Positions 35,743 through 48,126 of a stretch of 64,000 nt of DNA are shown in pieces. The notes beneath the pieces are model-generated. The model was not told the DNA's origin, ran no database searches, and saw only the letters and a program-made list of their open reading frames with translations. The stretch covers positions 23,298,285 to 23,362,284 of the forward strand of contig NC_063265.1 in assembly GCF_019578655.1 (NCBI RefSeq). The letters run 5' to 3'. Positions within the stretch are counted from its first letter, which is position 1; every line of letters begins with the position of its first letter. A program made the position numbers and the translations under genes. This DNA comes from Ricinus communis. Lineage: Eukaryota > Streptophyta > Magnoliopsida > Malpighiales > Euphorbiaceae.

Positions 35743-37269
35743 TGACGACTTGCTAACACGACTAGCAATCTACAGGCAAGTGCACCTATCGAATGTAATC
35801 TAGCTATGGCAAGTATCACTATCATATCCCATGGAAACTAAGAAACTATTGCTACTATGCTATTCCTATTATCTAACCGATCAAAAGGTGGTGAAGATTA
35901 TTAACTAGAAATGATTAAAATGCAATTGCAAGCTAAATTTTAACAAAGATAATGAAAGTTGAAAAATGATAATAAGATGAGTTAACCCAATCGGGGATCA
36001 CTTTAGCTAGCCGGCTTACAAACAATAAATTATGAATTGATTGATTAAGAATTGCAATCTATAAATAATTTCTTAAATGAATTGGTCTCTCTCTCGAGTT
36101 AACCAATTCCTAACCCTAAAGATCTAAAGTTAGAATCTCTTCCTAACAATTGATTTTAGAATAGCATTAATCTTTAAATTACCGATAATAAGAATGTCTA
36201 GTTCTTATTCCAGTAAGTGATTCCACTTATCTCTAAGATGAAAATCACCTAATCACACAAGCAGTTGTCCAAACTCAATTGAATTTCTCAATTACAAAGG
36301 AGTTCTCAAATTGATTCAACAATGAAGAAGAAATAATAGACTTTATTATACTTGAATGAAAGCTACAATCTTAAATCAACAATCCAATCATTTAAGCATA
36401 AAATAAGTCTAGCATGGCTAAAGATCACCCCCAAATGGGTTTAATAGAAATAGTTACACATGTTCATGATTAAACTAATACAATAATTGAATACAAAGTA
36501 GACAAGAATCGAAAAGAACATGAACACCCTTTTCTCAAATGGTGAGATGTTATCCCCTCTTGAATAACCTAGATCCAATTTCTACAGCTCAAGATTTCCT
36601 TCTTCTTTCCTTTGAATCTTCGATCCAATCCTCAAGAGCAGCTAGCTAGATAATGTTGAAATGGAATTCATCTCCGTTTTCCTCTTCTTGATCATTTGGA
36701 AGGTAGCTTTCCAGATCTGTTTTGAATATCTAAGAGTTCTCTTTCTATCTTTTTCTCTATACTTTCTCGAATCTCTCTCTCTCTTTTTCTTTTCTTTTAA
36801 CTTAATTTTCGAGATCCAACACGGCCTAGATTTGGGCCGTGCTAACCAGCATGGCCTGGATCCATGCCGTGTTGATCTAAAAGTGTACATATGTCCTGCT
36901 TCAGCACGACTTGGATTTGGGTCGTGCTCCTCAGCACGGACATGCTCCTAGGCCATGTTACTCTCGAAAACTGTATTGCAAATCGCTTCTTTTCGCTATA
37001 AGTAAGGCATTTCAGCACGCCCTTTGATCCTGACCGTGCTCCTCAACAAGGGCATGTTGGCAGGGCGTCTTGAACAGTCTAACGCGTCCAATTCGACTGT
37101 TTCTTCCTGATTTTGGTCTGATTTCTCTCTAACTTTGATGATGTACCTAAAGAAACACTTGAGACATAAAGAAAACTAAAACAGGGTGATTCTAATACAA
37201 AAATACATAAATTGCTCTAAAAATAACTTAAAATCAAGCATGCAAACATGTGTAATATCAAGGATATCA
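35743..37269 (-). repeat. Tat-like element 3' LTR (1527 bp)
   Basis: Forward ends tgacgacttgct and aggatatca, giving TG...CA on the minus strand (TGATATCC... start). It aligns in blocks with 42741-43004, 44421-45108 and 47630-48126. It serves as the empty-site reference for the insertions in the other LTR. It contains repeated cacggcc/ggccgtg words (36815-37065). Confidence 0.92.
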
Positions 37270-39000
37270 AATCACCTCACATTTAAGCTTTTACTTGTTC
37301 TCAAGTAATCAATAGTTCAGATCATAAGCTTACAATTAACCCTCCTTAATATTCATGCATTTGATTACAATTAAGCAACATTTAATCTATCCCTAATTAA
37401 AACTCAACCAAAAACTAAACTAGCAATCTAAATAAGAGTAATTATCATGTTAGTGTATGAAGAAATTAAATAATACATTCAACATCAAATATTCAAGAAA
37501 CCATATGCCTCACAAGGGATCACTTTATGCACTCGGTGTTTAGAAAGTAGTCATCAATCCCTCAACGCAATTATATTCAACCTACTTACCATAGGCTTGC
37601 TCGTAAATCCCATCTCCGCTACTGCAAACAACCAAATATCACAATCAAAGGATCTTCACAAAGGTTGTAATGGGGCTTAGGTTTAGGTATGGAAATTTGG
37701 GGGTGAGATGTAAATAACTTCTGCACTTTTGCAATGCCTTCCCCCCAATATTAGCTCAAAAAGGACTAAAAGTCAAATAAAGATAATTAAATTCACTATA
37801 GTTCCAAAGTCTCTAAAACAAGATGCTCAAAAGGTGAAGAATGAATGAATACACAATAAAGTACTTTTTTTAAAAAGAAGAAACAATAGATTTTTATTTT
37901 GGATTGAAGGGAGCATCTACACTAAATTCTTGAGGGACTTAGTAAATTCAAAGTACAAATAAAACCGGCATTTTATCCAATAACTTAATGAATACATTGC
38001 AAAAATTTCAAAAATATGTAGGGATCAATAAATCAAAGGCTTAACAAAGTGTGATGATAAAACAAAAATGGTAAAAATGAGGAAAGTGAATAGGCTCAAA
38101 CTTGGCTAACTAATGAAATATATTTATAGGTTGGCTTTTGGCTACAATGGTGAATTCTAAGTGCCCTTATCATTTTGCAACATTTGATTATTTATGTGAC
38201 CTCAACAAGCATTACCGACCAAGTTCTAGAAATAAGAAGAATACAATGCACACTCAAACAAGAAAAATGGAGCATTTATGATGTATGCTCAATTAGGTTC
38301 AAAACTCACAATTTAAGTGTGTACATTTGCATAAGGTGTCTAAATACCATTAACCAAATCATCATTTAATCAATTCATACACAAAATACAACAACTAATC
38401 AAATTCAAATTAACTAACTTAGAGAATGGTCAAGTAACACTGATTTAACCCAGCCACTATGATAAACTAAAAATTTCTCAATAATATTCCAAAAGCAACA
38501 AATAAGGAGAAAAAATCACATGCTCCTAATCATAACTATTAATATGTCGAAGATAAATAAAAAGCTAATAAACATCCTAAGTATACTAAATATATACATC
38601 ATAAATAATACAATAAACAACAATCGAAAAACATAAGAGAAAGAAAAGAGAAGCCAAAACAACGACTTACCCACCCACACTTCAAGGACACACTGTCCAT
38701 AGTGTATAAAGGAGTTGGGAAGCAACATTATAAGTACAAAAAGGAAAAGAGATAAATATGAAGAGATACTGCCCTACTCATCCTGCTAAGCTGCTGGTGG
38801 TGGTGGAAGTGGTGGTGCCTCGGCTGCTGGAGATGGAAAATTCTCAAATAGCATATAAAACTCAAAAAAAATTAAATGAAAATGAAGACTAAAATTAAGA
38901 AAAAGTTCCAAAACCAATGATCAAAATGTCAAAAACATAAAATAAAAATTGGGGTACCTCCCAAAAGCGCTTCTTTTTTCCCGAGTCATTTAGCTAGACT
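37270..39000 (-). other. Tat-like element 3' non-coding region
   Basis: AT-rich DNA where RT, RNase H and integrase would lie in a full element. No pol motif was seen. On the minus strand, the sequence gcgcttttgggaggtacccc near 38955-38975 resembles a motif I associate with non-coding parts of Tat/Athila elements. A short CCACCA/GGTGGT-rich patch lies near 38790-38820. Confidence 0.6.
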
Positions 39001-39600
39001 TGTTGACCACTCTCTTCATGTGCAGGTTTAACTTGCACTGCATTGAATTGTCGGGTTATGGATGTCGTCCATAAGAGTCTTGGGTGAGCAATAAGTGTGG
39101 CTAATCCCTGGAATGTCAGCATTCTTCCAAGCAAATGCCTTTTGATACTTCCTTAGAGAGGGCAATGTCATCTCCCTTACCTTGGGTGCCAAGTCTACTG
39201 CTAAAATGTTAGGCAAACTATTGCCTTTGTCTCGATATGCTTTGGGAGCTCTTTCAACTCAAGAACTGATGGTTCCTCAATTGATTGACTCAACTTCTGC
39301 ACACCTACCCTGTCAATTACAACGTACTTATTATCCTCTTCTAATGGCTATTTGTTTACAAAAATTCAAGCTGCTCCAACACTTTCTCATTCGACAGCTC
39401 ATGCTCATCTTCCATTGGCAAAGTAACTTGTAGAGGGTCTTCAACCAACGTTTCCTACAACTTTATCTCAACAATATTATCAAGTAAATTAATAAAATAC
39501 ACAACATCATCATTGATCTAAAGACTATTTCATACAATTATTCAAGTCCAATGTGATAGTCTCATCCCTTACCCTAAGTTTGAGCTTTCCATCACAAACG
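39001..39600 (-). pseudogene. Remnant of the Tat-like pol start
   Basis: Minus-strand reading with DLAPKVREMTLPSLRKYQKAF and KNADIPGISHTYCSPKTLMDD (39216-39028), which fits the segment just before RT in Tat/Athila pol (family: ...AIGW.IADIKGISPS.C.H.I..ED). It stops before the RT motifs. Upstream (39290-39600) are degenerate protease-RT linker codons with stops. Confidence 0.65.
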
Positions 39601-42583
39601 TCTACCTAGAATCAAAGGTACACTGCTCTCAGCATCCATGTCTAAGATCACAAAGTCAAAAAGAAATATGAATTTTCTCCACCTTAACAAGCACATTCTC
39701 TACAATACCCCTAGGATACTTGATTGACCTATCAACTAGTTGTATACTCATCTTAGTAGGTTTTATCTCTCCTAGTCCTAACTTAGCAAACAGGTTGTAC
39801 AACATTACATTAATACTAGCTCATAAATCAGCTAAAGCATCATTAATAATTAAGTCACCTATAACACAAGGGATAGTAGAACTCCTTAGATCATGTTTCT
39901 TTTTCGGTAACTTATTCTGGAAAATCGTCGAACATTCCTCATTTAGCGTCATGAGTGCTAAGTCCTCAAACTTCCTTCTGTTGCTAAGGATCTCCTTTAA
40001 GAACTTCGCATACCTAGGCATTTGTGAAATAGCTTCAACAAAAGGTATGTTTATGTGCAGTTGTTTAAATACATCAAGAAATTTACCAAACTGCTGCTCG
40101 ACTTGCGCCTGCTTCAACCTAGTAGGGTATGGAATTTTGGGCTGGTATTCCCTCAGTGGAATATTCTTTACCTTTTCATTCTCTGGTTCATTCGCCTTGT
40201 TATCTTCAATCTTTCGGCTTGAATCTAACTGCGCATCAACATCATTATTAGAAACAGGAGAAGAATCAGGAATATACTTACCTGACCGCAAAGTGATTGC
40301 GTTCACACACTCTCTTGTGTTGGACTCTGTATTACTAGGCAAAGTCCTTAGTTGCCTCTCAGCCATCATCTTAGAAATCTGGCCTATTTGATTCTTTAAA
40401 TTTTGAATGGAGGCATATTGATTTCTAAGAGCTCCATTCATCTGCTGGAATTTGGTCTTTGAAGCGGACACAAACTTCTTCATCAACTCCTCTAAGTTAC
40501 GCTTTTTCGGAGAATAGATTTTTGCAGCTGCTGATGTAGTCGTTAAAACCCTGGTGGCCCCTAGTTGTTGTTGTTCCTCCATCCAGAGTTCAGATGGTTT
40601 TTCCATCCCGGATTATAGGTGTTATTGTACGGGTTGTACTATTGCCTAAACTGACTTTCCATATAGTCCAAAAGTTCATGGTTAGATGAAGAAGCGGAAG
40701 CAAACATACCTCCTGATATACAGTTACTATTGTAATACAGGCCACAACAAAACTCACAGCTTGCTTGAGCTGCTTGGGCAAGCATCTAGAGTTGATCAAG
40801 TTTCTTAGATAATAACTCCACTTGAGCCCCCAAGGCTGCAGTGGCATCCAATTGGTGTACACTCCCTTGACGTCCCATCCTGCTCCTAGTAGTGTGCCAC
40901 TAGTAATAGATTGTGGCCATCTTCTCAATCAAGCTTTGGGCTTGCTCTAGTGTCTTGCTGCTCAAAGAACCACCTGCAGCTACATCTACCATCTGCTTAG
41001 TAACCAAATTCAAAATATTATAAAAAGTTTGTACCTATAATAGAATTGGTAATCCACAATGTGGGCAGCATCGCAGTAGGTCCTTGTACCTTTCCTAAAT
41101 TTCGTACATCGATTCATTGTCAAACTGCACAAAAGAAGATATGTCATTTCTAAGTTTAGCAGTTTTAGAGGGAGGACAGTACTTAGACAGAAATTTCTCT
41201 ACCAAAGAATCTCAAGTAGTGATAGTGTCTGGAGGTAGTGACTGTAGCCACCACTTTGCTCTATCCTTCAAAGAAAATGGAAACAAGCGGAGATGAATTG
41301 CATTGTTTGTTGTCCCATTAATCTTGAAGGTATCATAAATCTCCAAGAAACTATATGCGTGTTAGGATCCTTATCTGGCAAGCCTCCGAACTGAACCGTT
41401 TGCTGCACCATCTGAATCACATTAGGCTTTATTTCAAAATTATTGGCGGCAACAGCCAGTCTTGTAATGCATGTTCACGTCCTGATACGAACTCGAACCG
41501 GATACATTCAAACACCAAGATAAGTAATGGTGAGAAAATCAAACTGATAAACGCTCTCCCTATTTAAGAGGAAGCACCCTTACCAATAAGTTCGAATTTG
41601 TCGCCCCAACATCTAACTTGAAAGTTTGCAATTGATTATGGAACTAACAAACTTAGTAATAGAACTACTAAGCCCTTTAGTTATAAATAGATGAAGAATG
41701 TTCAAACAACTCAAGAAACTAATAAAAAGTTAATTGATTGATCAAACATGTAGATGTGAAACTAAATCAAACAAGTTAATTTAATCTCAAGAAATTCAAT
41801 AAGGAACACCTTAAGGAATAAGAGTTAACAACTCAAATAAAACTTCATTCGGAAATGTATATTGATCTTATGTCCTTTAAACTGAAATACATAGCTCTAT
41901 TTATAGAGTCTTGAAATGATTCTAACCCTAAAAAGGACTAAGAGATAAGCAATAAAGAATCAAACCCTAAAAGACTTCTAATGTCGCGCCTCCTTCTCTA
42001 AGCATAAGTGGTGGCTGCCCTAGGGTTAGGTGAGACCTCCAATGCTTCTAGAAACCCTAATGTGCGGCCCAATGCTTCTAGAAACCCTAGGAAAACTTGT
42101 TGACTTTGATCCTTGATCTTTGACCTTGACCTTGTTCCATGACGAGAAGTTTAAGCTTCATTAAAAGCAATTAATGTCACTATTTTCAAGGCGTTGTTAT
42201 CTTCATTAAAAGCACCATCATTAGCCATCTTCAAAACATGCTCCAAGTAAGAATTTAAGGCTTGCTTGAACTTTTTACTCCTTGCTCGTGTCATTGGTCC
42301 TCCATAGGCTAGTGGATCCATGCTAGTTGACTTAGATGCATCCTTGGTTGCATCACGTCCCCTCCAGCGATGGTTTCGCAAAATCATACATCATCCAATT
42401 ATTTTCATTGTTGTCGTTGGCGTCTGCTATTTCTACTGTAATGTATCTCGATTCACTCTCGTGTACGACTTTCCCAACCTAAATCTCTTCCTCCTCTACG
42501 TTCAATCGCTTTCTCAATTGCCTAGGGGATTGCTCTGGTTCTGGTAGAGGGTCTACTAGATCAGGATTGGACCTCCTAGTCAT
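39601..42583 (-). pseudogene. Tat-like gag-protease, broken and split by a solo LTR
   Basis: The minus-strand start is ATG at 42583 (MTRRSNPDLVDP). It is interrupted at 41483-42355 by a solo LTR. The capsid-like part (about 41460-41000; VQMVQQTVQFGG and LKDRAKWWLQSLPP-type words) follows, then the clearest stretch at 40606-39821. This stretch carries NAITLRSGK, the signature of Tat/Athila Gag-protease, then PYPTRLKQAQVEQQFGKFL, FVEAISQMPRYAKFLKEIL and a protease start (STIPCVIGDLIINDALADL, where Asp-Leu-Gly is expected next). In-frame stops occur at several places. Gag would make the particle; the protease would process it. Confidence 0.87.
41483..42355 (-). mobile_element. Solo LTR, 873 bp, TSD CGTCC (copy 2)
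   Basis: Starts TG (tgatacgaactcgaaccgg), ends CA (ccttggttgcatca), and is flanked by cgtcc at 41478-41482 and 42356-42360 within Tat-like gag. On the minus strand it runs TGATGCAACC...GTTCGTATCA, has a TATA-like ctctataaatagagc near 41900, and opens with an uninterrupted reading of about 68 codons (42355-42151) with MDPLAYGGPMTRARSKKF, a gypsy polyprotein C-terminal motif. Copy 1 is at 28051-28925. Confidence 0.9.
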
Positions 42584-42716
42584 ACACTACCTGAAACAAC
42601 AAATAACCAATAACATAAATGAATAAAAAAATAAAATTGAACAAAAAAATAAAGAATAAAGAATAAATGGCTAAATTAACAAGAACACATAGTTCACATA
42701 TTTTTCAAAATAAAAG

Positions 42717-42734
42717 TCCCCGGCAACGGCGCCA
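42717..42734 (-). other. Primer binding site of the Tat-like element (tRNA-Asp)
   Basis: On the minus strand TGGCGCCGTTGCCGGGGA, an 18-base match to the 3' end complement of plant tRNA-Asp as I remember it, and the standard Tat/Athila primer site. It lies six bases from the LTR end at 42741. Confidence 0.9.
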
Positions 42735-43004
42735 ACAACTTGATGGCTCGCTAACACGACTAGCAATCTATAGGCAAGTGCACCTATTGAATGTAATCTA
42801 GCTATGGCAAGTATTAATGGGGATCACTTTAGCTACTGCTACTACACTATTCCTATTATCTAACCGATCAAAAGGTTGTGAAGATTATTAACTAAAAATA
42901 ATTAAAAATGCAATTGAAAGCTAAATTTTTAACAAAGAGAATGAAAGTTGAAAAAAGATAATAAGATGAGTTAACCCAATTGGGGATCACTTTAGCTAGC
43001 CGGC

Positions 43005-44420
43005 TGATGTGCGTAAAATACACACATCTAAATGGAGTTTTTTAAGATTGATTTTATGGACATTTGGATGTGAATTGGTCTCAACACTCACCTTATACAT
43101 ATGTTTGTGTGCATTAGGTCCAAAAGAGGTCAAAGGATGAAAAAGGAAAGAATTGGAGCATAATTGGACGTCAAAGCTGCCAAAACGAGCTAAGTACGAG
43201 CATGAGGAAGCTGAACATGGCCGTGTTGATCTCAACACTGGTCATGTTCTCAACACGGTCACAAACATGGGCCGTGTTACCAACACGAGAACAAACACGG
43301 CCGTGTTGGACACCAAATAAGAAGTAGATTTTAGGGAGCACGGCCACAGAGAGTAACACGGTCAGGAACACCATCCCGTGTTGAGAACGAAAAGAAGAGA
43401 AAGAAAGGAGGCTAGGGTTAGAACGTCCCAAACCCTAATTTTTCTCTCCCTAAGGGTTTTTTGAGCTGAAACCAAGGGAAAATGAGACTTGGATCAAGGT
43501 TTCAATCAGATTTCCTTGAAGGATCGAAGATTGGGCAAGGTTCGTTGATTGATTTTCAAATCGAGCAAGAGGAACAAGAATCGATTCAATTGGAGCAAAA
43601 GGATTTGGGGCTGTTTACTCTCATCCAAGGGTGTAATCGGGTTTTCTCTACCTTTGCTTATTGTTGTAATTGAATTCTTGTATATTTTGAGAATGAACAT
43701 GATTAGCTAGATTGATTAAATCCATTGGGATTTCTTTACTATGTTGGCTTGATATTATATTGTTGGATTGTTTGAGTTGGTTTTGTATTCTTCTTGCGAT
43801 TAATAAGATAATGCATTATTCATGAGACGTTGTGAATTGTGATGTTTAGATTGCTTTATGAGATTGAGAAATCCGTTTGGCAATTGGAATTTTGAATAGC
43901 AAGAACTGGTTAATAATCGCTTAGAGATAAGGATAATTAACTAGCCGGATTAAAAATTAACAAAGCTTAATAGAGGCGGATTAAAGCTTAATGCTAATTT
44001 AAGAATCAATTGTTAGGAAGAGATTCCAACTTTAGGTTATTAGGTTTAGGAATTCGGTTATTTCGAGAGAGAAAACGAATTCGGTTAAGAATTCGTCCAC
44101 GGGTAGCATAATTACACTCTCCGATCCTTTATCTTTTGTTCGGTTGCCAACTAGTTTAGATTCCCTTTGGGTTTTTCTTCTTGTCTTGATTATTTCGTTT
44201 ATCAATCACTCTTGCATCTCCCTTAGGACTTAGCTTGTAGCTATTAGTTAGTTTAGAAATTATTTATTGCTAATTTTAGGTTAATATAACAAAGAACAAA
44301 GGAGTAACTCTGGGCTTTCACTTTCCCGAGGAATACGACCTTGATACTCGCCATTAGTGCTAAACTGCATCGATAGGTACACTGCCTTAGATTGTAGCTA
44401 ACACGAGTAGCCACCCATCA
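43005..44420 (+). mobile_element. Solo gypsy LTR, 1416 bp, TSD CCGGC
   Basis: Starts TGATGTGCGTAAAATACAC, ends ...gccacccatca, flanked by ccggc at 43000-43004 and 44421-44425. The uninterrupted sequence ctagctagccggcttacaaa is present at about 36006-36025. The end sequence resembles that of the surrounding Tat-like LTR (…gtagc.accca tca versus …gcgagccatca), so it is a related family in the opposite orientation. It contains a cluster of cacggccgtgtt words (43210-43390). Confidence 0.92.
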
Positions 44421-45108
44421 CCGGCTTACAAACAATAAATTTTGAATTGATTGATTAAGAATTACGATCTATGGATAATTTCTTAAATGAATTAGTCTCT
44501 CTCTCGAGTTAACCAATTCCTAACCCTAAAGATCTAAAGTTAGAATCTCTTCCTAACAATTGATTTTAGAATAGTATTAATCTCTAAATTACTGCTAATA
44601 AGAATGTCTTGTTCTTATTCCAGAAAGTTATTACACTTATCTCTCATATACAAATCACCTAATCACACAAGCAGTTGTCCAAACTCAATTTAATTTCTCA
44701 ATTACAAAGGAGTTCTCAAATTGATTCAATAATGAAGAAGAAATAATAGACTTTATTATACTTGAATGAAAACTACAATCTTAAATCAACAATCCAATAA
44801 CTTAAGCACAATACAAGTCTAGTATGGCTAAAGATCACCCCCAAATGGGTTTAATAGAATTAGTTACACATGTTCATGATTAAACTAATACAAGAATTGA
44901 ATATAAAATAGACCTGAATTGAAAAGAACATGAACACCCTTTTCTCAAATGGAGAGATGCTATCCCTTTCTGAATAGCTCTGGATCCAATTTCTACAGCT
45001 AAAGATTTCCTACTTTTTTCCTTTGAATCTTTGACCAATCCTCAAGAGTAGCTATCTGGATGATGTTGAAGAGGAATTCGTCTCTGTTTTCCTCTTCTTG
45101 ATCGTCTA

Positions 45109-47629
45109 TGTCACGACCCGATCTGTGGGCCTGTGACTGGCGCTAGGGAATGGGTAGGCGTAAGGCCACCGAAACCTATAGCACGCCTGACTATTCACTA
45201 ACTCAAACAAATTGTGATCAGGACTCTATCCATATTTCAATATTTCATAAGTAACCTTTAACCGTCAAACACTACATATTAAATTCAATCTGACAGCATA
45301 ATTAGGCAAGACCTAAATTTATATAAAATTACAAAATGATAAGTCTAAAATTTCTACTGCGGAGGTTATAGAATTTAAAAAGTCAAACATACCAATAAAA
45401 TCAGTTACATTAGACCCGAAGATGAAGGAGTTAGGCTGCTAGAGGGAAAGAACTACGGAAAACTAACAAACACCTGAAAAACAGTTAAATTTGAGACTGT
45501 CAATCTCAAGAATGAGTTAAAAGCATATATCCAAAAACGAATACAACCACTTTAATAAAATATTTATTTAATTAAAATAAAATATTAAGTCATGCAAAAC
45601 CACATTTCATGCCATGCTTCTATAAAATAATTTTTACATGCTACGGGACGAGTACCTCAGCAGAACCTTAACTCCCAATACTAACAGTCTTAGCTTTTCA
45701 GCTCTCTCACTCCAACAAGACTGGCGCCTAGAGAGCGGAGCTCGACCAGGATCCTTAAGTCCAGTCTGATCACTTGATTTTCAATAAAGCCGGCGTCTAG
45801 AGAGCAACCCTCGACCAAGGACCTTTACTCCAGCAAACACACTCTATATAGCCCAGAGAGTTGAACTCGACCAGGGAAAGTCCTAAATCATTCTTTTACT
45901 ACCTGCCTCAAATTCATATCGGTGCGTACGCGATCCTAATGCAGCCCATCAGGTGGTATGTTCTACTACCGTCTCATCCCGAGTCAACATGCAAACATAA
46001 TGTCAATGATGTAGAAAATAATATATATGAATAGTGATTAAATAAATAATTTAGATCTTAAATCATTAAATCATTCTACTACCGTCAAATTTTAGCATGA
46101 CACATGTACAGTAGATATATGACTTTAACTCAGAGTTTTGACGACCTCCTTGCTTTGCTCATAAGCCTTGGGTGGAGCGAATTGAAATAATGGATTATCG
46201 GGACATTTGATCAATCAGTCGGCTCGCCTCCAACCGTTGGAGTCCGATCGATGATCTGAGCATGCCTACGGACTCAAGACAACGGGTAGATGACGATTCC
46301 AGCACCCGATCCTTCGATCCGACTCCTGATCATCCGGAAAAATTCACGGACGATCTCGACCGTCGATTTTCAAATAGAGTCCGATCGCCGCAAAATTAGT
46401 GCCATTGGAAAGCTTAAGCTGAGGGGAGTCTGGATGTGTCCTCTAATCATCGAAAGCTCAACGGCACTGGCCGAAAAAGTGAAAAATTCAAATTGGTGCC
46501 CAATTTCTTTCTCCACCGAAAAACACTATCTTCGGTCGCCATTTTAAGCACTACTACCTCTGAATTGAAGCTCAGGTCGAGGAGAGTCATTTGCCACCAA
46601 AAACAGTGGCTACCGACGCGGAAACACCATGAACAGCGTTGAAAAAGGCTACTGCTTTCTTTTCTTTTCGACGCTTACCAACGTCCCTAATTGCTGCCCC
46701 CGTCGCTACCTCTGAGCTCGTCGGCGCCAGCTGCATCTCCAGTTAGCTTTGTCGTTCCTCAGACGGATGCACCTCTCGTCTGCTAATAAAGGCCGAAAGT
46801 CGAGCTCCCTCTTCTCCTTCTTCTTCTTCTTCCTTATTTTCTTCTTCCTTCTTTTCTTCTTTTTCTTTCTTTATCGCAATCTAGTCCCTCAACTTTTTCT
46901 TAATAATCATTTAGTCCCTCATCTTTTGAATTACTAACTATTTTCCTCCTGCAAAATTCACGTTTAACCCTCCAACTTTTTTTTAGTATTTCAATTAAGC
47001 CCCTAACTACTTAATTTGGGCCAATTTATAATTATTAAAAATAGAGAGTTACTTATTTACCTTACTTTTTTAATGGTAAAATTATTAAAATGCCTTTACC
47101 GGCATATTTAATTATAAAAATACCAACCACAAAAATTTTCATTTAAACCCCATATTAATGAAATTCTACTTTTAGTCCTTATCTCATAAATAATTATCAA
47201 ATTAATCATAATTCTTAATTAACTTAATTAATAAATTTGTTGACTATTTTTTAATTAAATCTAATACCATCTTGCTAATTAAAATTTGCCATTCCCTAAT
47301 AAATTTTTTTATAAAAATACTATTTATTATTTCTTTCATAACTTTCAAATATAGTATTTAATTCATATATTCATATTGGGAGAAGATTAAGTGTGACCCA
47401 TATATATATAATATAATTTATCCCCTAAGGGATTTACTTAATTAATTTCTTAAAAATCAAACTAATTAGATATAATCACATAAGTTCCTTTATTTTTATC
47501 TAGCATCGTAATTCTATTTTAAATCATCTCAATTCAATTACTCAAAATAAAGCTAAATTAAATTAAATATAAACTCATTATTAGTTATTACTAATATTAC
47601 TATTATTAAAGAAAATTTTGAGTATTACA
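45109..47629 (+). mobile_element. Solo chromovirus-type LTR, 2521 bp, TSD GTCTA
   Basis: Starts TGTCACGACCCGATCTGTGG, a start typical of Tekay/Del LTRs, and ends ...gagtattaca. Flanked by gtcta at 45104-45108 and 47630-47634 inside the Tat-like LTR; the related copy at about 36700 shows the empty site. Its first 70 bases match, inverted, the fragment at 49043-49113. The open readings within it (for example 46290-46640) show no recognisable domain. T- and C-rich runs occur at 46800-46880. Confidence 0.9.
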
Positions 47630-48126
47630 GTCTAGAAGGTAACTCTCCAGGTTTGTTTTGAATACCCCAGAGTTCTCTTTCTATCTTTTTCTTTTCTTTT
47701 AACTTAGGTTTCAGGATCCAACACGACCTGGATTTGGGACGTGCTGGATCCATGCCGGTTTGATCTAAAAGTGTACATTTGGCATTCTTCAGCGCTCCTC
47801 AACATGGACATGCTCCTAGGACGTGTCACTCTCGGAGACCATGTTGCAAATCGCTTCTTTTTTGCCATAAGTAAAGCATTTTAGCACACCCTCTGACCCT
47901 AACCGTGCTCCTCAATAAGGGCATGTTGAACAGTCTAATGCGCCAGATTCGACCGTTTCTTTTCGATTTTGGTCTGATTTCTCTCTAACTTTGATGATGT
48001 ACCTAGAAAAACACATGAGACACAAAGAGAAATTAAAACAGGGTGATTCTAATACAAAAATATATAAATTGCTCTAAAAATAACTCAAAATATGCATTGC
48101 AAACATGTGTAATATCAAGGATATCA

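Larger units (their letters stand above)
35743..48126 (-). mobile_element. Tat/Athila-like Ty3-gypsy element, minus strand, TSD CATTC
   Basis: The 5-mer cattc flanks it at 35738-35742 and 48127-48131, and the interrupted chromovirus pol reads through once it is removed. On the minus strand: 5' LTR (48126-42741, with two solo-LTR insertions), an 18-base primer site for tRNA-Asp, gag-protease (42583-39600), a short pol start, non-coding DNA, then the 3' LTR (37269-35743). Total 12,384 bp, of which about 4.8 kb are later insertions. No RT, RNase H or integrase is present, so it depended on other elements or lost pol by deletion. Confidence 0.92.
42741..48126 (-). repeat. Tat-like element 5' LTR, interrupted twice
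   Basis: Three blocks (42741-43004, 44421-45108, 47630-48126) match the intact 3' LTR at 35743-37269. The breaks fall exactly at two solo LTRs (43005-44420 and 45109-47629), each with duplicated 5-mers. Net LTR length is about 1.44 kb, slightly shorter than the other copy because of a small deletion near 42810. Confidence 0.92.

Noticed and set aside
43482..43673. Small plus-strand frame in the 1.4-kb solo LTR
   Set aside because: Short, no domain, inside a well-defined solo LTR.
46290..46937. Open frames inside the 2.5-kb solo LTR, one F-rich
   Set aside because: No recognisable domain; the F-rich one is a (TTC)n-like tract. They lie in an LTR defined by TG...CA ends and a perfect TSD.
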